A stretch of 64,000 nt of DNA. It comes from Curvularia sp. ZM96. Lineage: Eukaryota > Ascomycota > Dothideomycetes > Pleosporales > Pleosporaceae. The notes below the pieces were generated by a model. The model worked only from the letters and a program-made list of their open reading frames with translations, was not told the DNA's origin and made no database searches. Made by a program: the position numbers and the translations under genes. This document shows, in pieces, positions 57,273 to 64,000 of this stretch; position 1 is the first letter of the stretch, and each line of letters begins with the position of its first letter. The stretch spans positions 4,154,001 through 4,218,000 of the forward strand of contig JAJGBQ010000003.1 of the NCBI GenBank assembly GCA_022457065.1. The letters run 5' to 3'.

Positions 57273-58426
57273 ATGAATTGAGTGAATTCAGATACCAAGT
57301 GGTGTATTCAGGTGATTCGGTGAAGAAACAGCAACTGCGCTCTAGTAGACATATGTGCAAATCCATGCAAGTACTAACGAAGCCATTGATCTTATGTGTA
57401 GAGACCCTAACAGCACGAGCCGGTCCAGAATATTCCCTCAAGCAGTAATCCTGCATTTCATTCCGCTTTTCTCTTCATTTATCTATGAAGTAATACGTAG
57501 ATGATTAGCTAACGAGTTACGATACAAGCGCCGTGCACTCGAGACCTAGCACGCTATCGGCCTTCCACAACACTCTACCTCCAGTACAAAAGAGACAGGG
57601 AGCTTTTGCAGCACACAAACGCGCCTAATCAAGTGTAGTCTTGGTTTTTATAGTGGAGAGAATTCCTTCGTGTAGATCTCGTGGACTTGCGCCATGACTC
57701 GGAGATCAACGGTAGGTAAGTGTGCCGAAGCACACGCTGCTTCGTTATCTTCAGTCGGCTAGTTAGTGTGGCCGAGGAGGGAAGAGTTGCTTTTTTTTCT
57801 GACTTGTGAGTAGTGACTGTATTTGAATTCGGCGGCGAGCAATGGTCAGGATTTAATACCTGAACGGGGAGCAACCTATATTTCTATCGCCGTGTGTTGA
57901 CATTTTCGATGTTATCAATCTCCAGGGGAAAGGAGAGGCTGCTGGCCATTGGGTTTGGGACTGTTAGGATGACGATCGTAGCCATCTTCATCACAATTCG
58001 TACCGTTACCGAGTCAAAGTCAGCAAAACGCTTTACTCGTACGACGGTATTTAAATACTAGATCATAGGACACGGTTGAGAGGTTGTTTAATATTTAAAA
58101 AAATTAGCGGGATCTATCAGAGTGACAATACTGCTTTCGAGTTCGTGGGGAGTGTGCTGAAATCTATTTTTCATATTCCTGAATTCTATATGAATACAGT
58201 TGAGCAATTGAAACGGACTTCAAAGAATAGTTCACGACCAATCTCACGTATTATCATGTCAAGAAAGTGTAAATTGAAAACCATGTATTGATTCGTTACC
58301 GATCATTAAGCATTAATCCTACATCTATGTCGCAAAATCCATAAAAGATCAAATCCTTGCTTATGCTAACCCATGATGCGATATTCCCGAAAGTATACCC
58401 CACGCATTTCCTGAAAATTCTTCCAT
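57273..58426. other. Intergenic, no gene seen
   Basis: 1.15 kb, rather AT-rich in its second half. No repeat or credible ORF found. Confidence 0.45.
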
Positions 58427-59413
58427 CTATTGAATGGCAATTCTCCTGGTCTGTGGGGCTTGTGCTCTTGGTACATTCACCCGGAGGACGCCGTCCTTGA
58501 AGCTCGCGCTTACATTGGCGACGTCGATGCGACTTGGGAATCTGAAAGACCGTGTGAAGGATCCATGAACACGTGGCTCCTGTGGCTCTGAATGTTGTTC
58601 TTGTGTCGGGTGAGCTACTGAGTCGGATTGCGGCTGAGTAGCTAGGGCGGTTTCGGTCATCTGAGGCTCCTCAACAGCCTTTTCCTTGCCCTTTGGCTCC
58701 TTTGGCTGAGTGGACTCGACCGGTGTCGATGGTCTTGATGATAATGACGAGGACTCGGCGCCAAGATCTTCAAAGTCATCTTCTACGGTAGCTTGGTATG
58801 ACTTGTGTGACAGTGTATCGCTGTCTGGAGTAGCGACACCTGGATTGGTACTCTCAGTCTCAGTAGCTGTTTCAGCTTCTGGCTCGTCGTGTGGTGCTTC
58901 AACATTTTGTTCGGTAGATTGCTCAACTGCAGGAGTAGATGAAGAGTCGGCCTTCTCCTCAATCTGAGGCAGCTTCGGCTCAACCTCTCGTTGCCACTGA
59001 GTGTTTCCGGCAATCTTCAGGGTGTGCTCGTCGGTAACTTCGATGGAGATGTTATCAGAGTCAAAACCCTGAATATCTCCCTCAACCTGCCAGCCCTGCT
59101 CGTTCTGGTTCACATCGAATTTGGCGCGAAGCGCGCGCTTTCGTTGTTGTTGTCTTTGACGGTGAGCTTCACGTTGCGCCTCTCGGTGAGCCTCAAGTTG
59201 AGCCTGGCGTTGTGCTTCACGGTCGATCTCGCTTAGAAGGTCATTGACCTGGCTGAAAAAGTTGCCGTATGGCGAGTATTGTGGGCGGCGAGGTTGAGCG
59301 CGTTGAACATGGTAGCCATATGGTCTTCGTGCTACTGGAGCGCAGAAGCCGAAGGGGTTGTGTTGGGGTGTGTGGTAAACAGGCGCAAAGCTTGGTGTAA
59401 GTACGAACGCCAT
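58427..59413 (-). CDS. Small heat-shock protein (Hsp20/Hsp30-like) with split alpha-crystallin domain
   Basis: Single exon, 328 aa from the ATG at 59413, where the family start MAFVLTPSFAPVYHTP lies; 26 in-frame codons upstream are leader. The N-terminal arm is followed by a Gln/Arg/Ala-rich helical repeat (EAQRQAQLEAHREAQREAHR, about 65-90). The alpha-crystallin domain begins at FDVNQNEQGWQVEGDIQGF. It is then interrupted by about 130 acidic Ser/Thr/Glu-rich residues, and resumes at RSFRFPSRIDVANVSASFK, ending DGVLRVNVPRA. Large insertions of this type are known in the fungal Hsp30 group. The protein is an ATP-independent chaperone that holds unfolded proteins during stress. Two heat-shock elements lie 270-300 bases upstream. 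The insertion makes it longer than the usual 200-240 aa. Confidence 0.92.
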   Translation of the reverse strand: MAFVLTPSFAPVYHTPQHNPFGFCAPVARRPYGYHVQRAQPRRPQYSPYGNFFSQVNDLLSEIDREAQRQAQLEAHREAQREAHRQRQQQRKRALRAKFDVNQNEQGWQVEGDIQGFDSDNISIEVTDEHTLKIAGNTQWQREVEPKLPQIEEKADSSSTPAVEQSTEQNVEAPHDEPEAETATETESTNPGVATPDSDTLSHKSYQATVEDDFEDLGAESSSLSSRPSTPVESTQPKEPKGKEKAVEEPQMTETALATQPQSDSVAHPTQEQHSEPQEPRVHGSFTRSFRFPSRIDVANVSASFKDGVLRVNVPRAQAPQTRRIAIQ

Positions 59414-59685
59414 TGTTGGTGTGTTTGGCTTGTGGAGTGGGCTTTCAAGTATAGAATAGAGAGTAGGGTTTATGATCGGATTTGATCTCAAGTGTGGATG
59501 CTAGATTGATGTTTCTTGGAACTGATGATGGACCTTTGGAGAACTTCTACCAACGTTTTTATACACATTGCAAGGGTGATGGAGATGAGTCAAGAACTTG
59601 GATTCCTAAGAGAGTGATGATGCTAGAATGGTATAGATAGTTCGCGATGGTTGTTAATCCATCCATGTTTGTCAGGAAGATGCGT

Positions 59686-59693
59686 GAACGTTC
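59686..59693 (-). promoter_or_regulatory. Heat-shock element, two units
   Basis: GAAcgTTC, an nGAAnnTTCn pair, eight bases from the three-unit element at 59701-59713 and upstream of the small heat-shock gene. Confidence 0.55.
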
Positions 59694-59700
59694 GCGCTAG

Positions 59701-59713
59701 TTCTGGAAGCTTC
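59701..59713 (-). promoter_or_regulatory. Heat-shock element, three perfect units
   Basis: TTCtgGAAgcTTC, three alternating nGAAn units in perfect phase, about 290 bases upstream of the Hsp20 ATG. This is the binding site class for heat-shock factor Hsf1 and explains the expected stress induction. Confidence 0.75.
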
Positions 59714-60474
59714 TACGTCATATTGGTGGGTAAGCGGCCGATGCGCCAATCATGTGCTACCAATGCCTCATCCGATCTTATCTTATCAATCAGACACGCC
59801 AACGACAGGCATCGCCTGGCATACGAGTAATGAACATTACAATGTTCATCTGTAGCGCAAACTGAATATTGACTTCCAGGATCAATCATGCAGCTGGTGC
59901 TATCAGCAACTGGTAGGATGCAGGACATTGCTGTCTAGCCATATCGAGGTGTTAGCTGATTACTATAGTACTACATAGAAACACGTAGCAGAGTTGCTTT
60001 GTAAATTGATATTTGCATTTATAATCATCATGGAAACACAGCGGGTGAAGACAGTGTAGAGAAGGACTTTTACAACAGTCGCAGTCACCGATCAATTGTT
60101 CTAATCAGATTTAATTGTAACGAATAGGAAGGTACCAGGAATCTTGAAAGCGCCAGGCTTGGATGGGAAACGCGATAAACGGATATATTGCCTCACTCGA
60201 TCCTGTAGTGTAGTATGTTCCCGCTGTGCCAGTCTCGTTGAAGGGAGAGTTGAACGTCACGAAAGGGCTCTGCAGTTCTTTGATTCACGTCTGATCTACA
60301 CTATCTTTTTCCAAATAGACTAGACTCATTCAATCATCACAACATCACAGGGATCATCAGGCACATTGCGAGTTTTGTGTTGATGTCAATGAAATTCGAG
60401 AATATACAAATTGCGTATGCTACAATCAGCATCCACCTCAACAATGGTGGGAATATATACAAAAGAAGAGTTAT

Positions 60475-61605
60475 TTAACCGCGAACCAGAGTAAGGCCGT
60501 AAGCTGAAAGAATCTCGTTAACAGGCTGGAAGTAGGTGGTGCCGCCGCTGTTGCAGTTACCAGAGCCACCGGAGGTGACACCCTGGGCCTGAGCACCAGT
60601 GTAGAAAGAACCGCCAGAGTCACCGGGCTCAGCGCAGACGTTAGTCTGGGTGAGGCCAGTGACACGGCCCTCAGCGTAGGAAACGGTAGCTCCCAGAGAG
60701 CGGACAGTGCCGCAGTGGACACCAGTGGTGGAGCCGGAGCGGCAGATGCTGGCTCCAACAGCAGAGGCGGTGCTGCCTGAGACGGGGAGGGTACCACCGC
60801 TGTAGTTGTTGATACGGCCTTGGTAGGTGTTTGAGCTGGTACCGCGGATGTAGGAGTAGTCACCGTTTCCAGGGAAGACAGAGCCGGAGAAGGTTCCAAG
60901 GGAAGCACCACTGCTGGTGGTAGCAGCGGTACCAGCACGGCCGCAGTGGCCGGCAGATACGAAACCAGTGGTGACAGAGAAGCCGACAGAGCATCGTCCG
61001 CCTCCAATGTAGTAGGCATCGCCACCACGGACAGTAGCAAAGGTGGTGGGCATGTCCTTGACGGTGCGGACCTCGAAATCAGCCTCAGTAAGACCAACCT
61101 TCTTGGCCAACTCCTGAGCCTGGGCAGTGCTGCTCTCGAGGGCCTCGAGAACAAGCTTGTTGGCGGCAACATCAACATAGTATGCCGCAATTCCGTTGGC
61201 AGCCTCCTCGGAGCGCTTGCCAGCAGCTGAAGCAATCTCCAGGTTGTCAAGTGCCTTCTGAGCCTCCTGAAGCTTGGAGAGGGGGGTTTCAACGACCACT
61301 GCGGTGGCGCCAGCAGAGGTAACCTCAGAGGTCAAGGCCTCGTCAGTGACAGCGACCTTGATCTCACCGTCAACAAGCCAGGCACCACCGAAGGAGTTGC
61401 CAGCCTTGGTGCGGAGCTGCTCGATGACCTCAGTGGCCTGGATCTCCCGTGCAACACGAGCGTGGGCCTGCTCAGCATCAAGTCCCAAGTCGCGCTTCAT
61501 GGCAGCCAGAATCTCGGGGTGGAGACTGTTGGCAGTCGAGGTAGGGGCACCGTAGACGATGGGCAGAAAGACTGCCAGAGCAGCAAGGAATTTGGTGAGC
61601 TCCAT
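60475..61605 (-). CDS. Secreted streptogrisin/alpha-lytic-type serine protease
   Basis: Single exon, 376 aa. Signal peptide MELTKFLAALAVFLPIVYGA, then a pro-region of about 170 residues of the alpha-lytic protease type, then the chymotrypsin-fold catalytic domain from about residue 190. The catalytic triad is His220 in SAGHCG, Asp249 in NGDYSYI and Ser330 in PGDSGGS. Six Cys residues (205, 221, 288, 298, 324, 351) pair as in bacterial streptogrisins. Maturation should be by self-cleavage of the pro-region, which acts as a folding helper. This S1 subgroup is typical of actinobacteria and occurs patchily in fungi, where transfer from bacteria has been proposed; the lack of introns fits. Likely an extracellular nutritional or virulence-associated protease; no specificity is claimed. 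Confidence 0.94.
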   Translation of the reverse strand: MELTKFLAALAVFLPIVYGAPTSTANSLHPEILAAMKRDLGLDAEQAHARVAREIQATEVIEQLRTKAGNSFGGAWLVDGEIKVAVTDEALTSEVTSAGATAVVVETPLSKLQEAQKALDNLEIASAAGKRSEEAANGIAAYYVDVAANKLVLEALESSTAQAQELAKKVGLTEADFEVRTVKDMPTTFATVRGGDAYYIGGGRCSVGFSVTTGFVSAGHCGRAGTAATTSSGASLGTFSGSVFPGNGDYSYIRGTSSNTYQGRINNYSGGTLPVSGSTASAVGASICRSGSTTGVHCGTVRSLGATVSYAEGRVTGLTQTNVCAEPGDSGGSFYTGAQAQGVTSGGSGNCNSGGTTYFQPVNEILSAYGLTLVRG

Positions 61606-64000
61606 GTTCAGGGGTTTGAAAATGATACAGAAGAGACTGAAAGTCGATGTTGTAGAGGCTGGATCGTAGGAAGCTGTAGCTGGAACCCTGATGAAGCATT
61701 TAGTAGAATCACACCTAGATATTTATATTTGCCCCAGCTCTGCCTTCATGGCCTGCATGACGCCACAGTCCTCTCTGCCAAAAATGGAGTCTTAGATTGC
61801 AGTGACTGCTGTTCAATGCCTCCTTCCTCATCCGCCGCAATCTGGTTTTGCGTGCTGCAACAGTATCGGACAGGTAGTCCCTAAAGGGCACTTCACAAGA
61901 CTTTCACCCACGATATTATCCATAAAGGGCACTTGACAAGACTTTCGCCTAAACGGCGTCTCCACAAAGGACACTTGACAATACCTCCGACCTGGGGTCT
62001 TATTAAGTGCCGATGCAACTGCTCTTAAGAGGAAAGTCGCAAAAAAGCACAAGTTACTACACCATAGGAGCTTATGAGCGAAACAGGAAGGAGATGTAGA
62101 GATATGATAGAGAATCAGTAGTCTTAGGGCGGGCCGGTTAGATCATGTGGCCATGAGCCCAAATGGACGTATCGTAGATTAGAGAAGCCCATACGCGCTT
62201 CAAAGGTTACCTTCCTGATTGAACATTTGTCCCGTCGCCAAGGCCCGGCGTCTTTATCACTTGTAATATCGAAGCGTCGACTAGTAGATAGCAGCTCAGT
62301 AACAGCTGTTGTGATTGGCTAGTCCCACCTCCCTACCACCGCCGATCATTGATCCGCTCCGCCCTGGTTGAAACTCGTGGTTGACGCCGCCCCCGGATTC
62401 CTTACTCTTGCCAAGCCTACACAGGAGATTTCGGTAAATCTAGGAGCGAGCACCTATATGTCGGATTCGTGTTGATCTTAAAAGACTGTTTCTGGGCAAT
62501 GAGATCGCCCACGCGATGACCCCTCAGGAACTACTTGCAAACAGTCACTTTCACTGGCTTAGTCACATATTAAATCCTTAGGTGGCTTATTACCGATCAG
62601 CACTCACAAGGGTGGGTCTTGATTTGGTACGTAATAGTAAAACTGCTGTCTACCCTGATTGTTGCTCATCGGAGATTATTTCATTTCCTAATATAATGAT
62701 ACTTAGCAACAGGGAAATATTACGAAGGATAAGTGAAACAGTATGGGAAGCAGTGTTGTAGATGACGGGACGGCAAGTGGCAGCGGAGTATTGTGAGCGC
62801 AAGGGGCGGGGCACAAGGCGTAATCGGAGACAGCCTGGTTCCGTCCGTGCACGCATATGCAGGTGATTACACCCGACGCATCAATATCTTATCTGCGCAT
62901 GTGCTGTCCATTCCAAGCTCGAGGCCTTCTGCATGGTAGCATACACCGAGTAAAGATACTGTGAAGGCGAGGGGGCGAAATCGCAGCATCACGGCTTTGG
63001 CCCGTCCCGGCGGCTCGACACGAGCAAGGCTGATCCTCTCTAGCTCGGTTCGACGGCAGCGAATCATTAGGTCGAGAATCTTCGCAGTCTAGCTCAGCGA
63101 TTGTATACTTCAGTGATACTCCTCGGAAATGTCAGCTACGTCCCGCTTTGAAGAGGAAGGAATCTTTCACATGCGGAGTTTCTGCGTTTCGCTGATAACG
63201 GTCGCAGTAAGGATCCTGACTTCGTTTCCATCAACTCGGTAGCGCTAATCATGCGTACCCTTGAGCCTGCTGCCGAAAAGGGTAGTCAGGTAGTTCAACA
63301 TGTCGATTTCACTATCGGCGTTTGAGTATTCTAATACGAGTTACTGAGTGGTTCCTTTGCATGCTTATGGGTCAGCCAATTTTGAGTGTGAGAAGCCCAT
63401 CCGAAGTTCTATGGAAGAACATCTCTCTCGTATGCAAGGGATCATTGTGGGCCTGATGAGTGCCTTGATGTCGCATCCGGGACTCAACTGCTAGGCCCAT
63501 TGCTTACTCACAAACAGATTTGCGAGACAGTAACTCTGCATTTATGCCAACAACCAAGTTTCCTGCACTGCTGTACCCTACCACGTATTCCGCAATTTCT
63601 CAAAATTATTACAGGATAGTTACAAATATCCAAATGACATGACAACAGTCTATCACTAGTAGTCCAACTTCCGTCCAATTGCAGTGTTGCTAGTCAACAT
63701 GGTGTATCTTCATTCTTGATATCAATTGTGAGATCTCGTTGGTAAACCGGGGCATATTCTGTGATGAAAAACATGTTCACCTGTTGAGAAATCTCGACGA
63801 TGAGTTTCGTATGACATGAGAAATCAACAAAAAGGAATGGACAACTTCACTTCACCCAACTTCCTTTTTCTCGTAATATCAGCGTACCAAGATTGAGCGC
63901 CCAGTTTTCTAAAGAAATTGAAAAGCGATCTATCGAAGATCCTGTAGTTTCATTATTTGCTTTTTCAGTCATGACGTGTGCAACGAGAAGTCAGTGATCG
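61606..64000. other. Right-edge gene-free stretch
   Basis: 2.4 kb without a supported gene. The protease promoter is at the left, with the 41-bp triplicate repeat noted separately. From about 62050 to the end there are only short open frames and no recognisable transposon. Confidence 0.45.
61878..62000. repeat. Three tandem copies of a 41-bp unit
   Basis: The phrase AAAGGGCACTTGACAAGACT recurs at 61883, 61924 and 61966 (spacing 41 and 42 bases), with the third copy more diverged (AAAGGACACTTGACAATACC). It lies 280-400 bases upstream of the protease start. Confidence 0.75.

Larger units (their letters stand above)
59414..60474. other. Intergenic, Hsp20 promoter and protease 3' region
   Basis: About 1 kb. 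The left part contains the heat-shock elements given separately. The rest has no gene or repeat that I can see. Confidence 0.5.

Noticed and set aside
1..64000. CRISPR arrays, bacterial operons, rRNA
   Set aside because: No regularly spaced direct repeats, no polycistronic layout and no rRNA-like sequence; the DNA is clearly fungal nuclear.

Overview
This window is nuclear DNA from a filamentous ascomycete (Pezizomycotina). Genes are dense and on both strands. They are interrupted by short GT-AG introns of about 45-120 bp, often with CTAAC/CTGAC-like branch sites. Fungal-type families dominate: a Zn2Cys6 regulator, a LaeA-like methyltransferase, WSC domains, a fungal peroxygenase, an Hsp30-like small heat-shock protein and a DUF1996 secreted protein. 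The gene content fits a Dothideomycete such as one of the Pleosporales, but that is inference. I support 23 protein-coding genes and see no rRNA, tRNA or CRISPR array. Exon boundaries below were worked out by hand from reading frame, splice consensus and family motifs.

Layout. 0.8-3.1 kb: a secreted DUF1996 protein and a dienelactone-hydrolase-like enzyme. 4.6-17 kb: an AMP-ligase (acyl-CoA synthetase), a BAHD-like acyltransferase, an acyl-CoA oxidase and a Zn2Cys6 transcription factor. The ligase and the oxidase both end in Ala-Lys-Leu, a peroxisomal targeting signal, so this looks like a small co-regulated acyl-processing cluster without a core synthase. 18-25 kb: housekeeping genes (NatA catalytic subunit, an unrecognised poly-Q protein, CTP:phosphoethanolamine cytidylyltransferase), then a cytochrome P450. 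25.6-26.6 kb: an aquaporin whose first NPA motif is encoded by a 9-base microexon.

26.6-30.7 kb is gene-free. It holds a degenerate minisatellite-like tract into which a 342-bp non-autonomous hAT-like element has inserted, with perfect 18-bp terminal inverted repeats and an 8-bp target duplication. 30.7-38.9 kb encodes a secreted heme-thiolate peroxygenase, a HAD hydrolase and a three-WSC glyoxal oxidase. The glyoxal oxidase family makes H2O2, which the peroxygenase family uses.

40-52 kb: a LaeA-like methyltransferase, two uncharacterised low-complexity proteins (291 and 1141 aa), an NMN-adenylyltransferase-like protein and a 1113-aa kelch/transmembrane protein. 52.9-57.3 kb: methionine synthase (MET6 type) divergent from a short-chain dehydrogenase. 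58.4-61.6 kb: a small heat-shock protein with a split alpha-crystallin domain and upstream heat-shock elements, then an intronless streptogrisin/alpha-lytic-type protease that looks actinobacterial in origin. The last 2.4 kb has no gene but carries a 41-bp triplicated repeat upstream of the protease.
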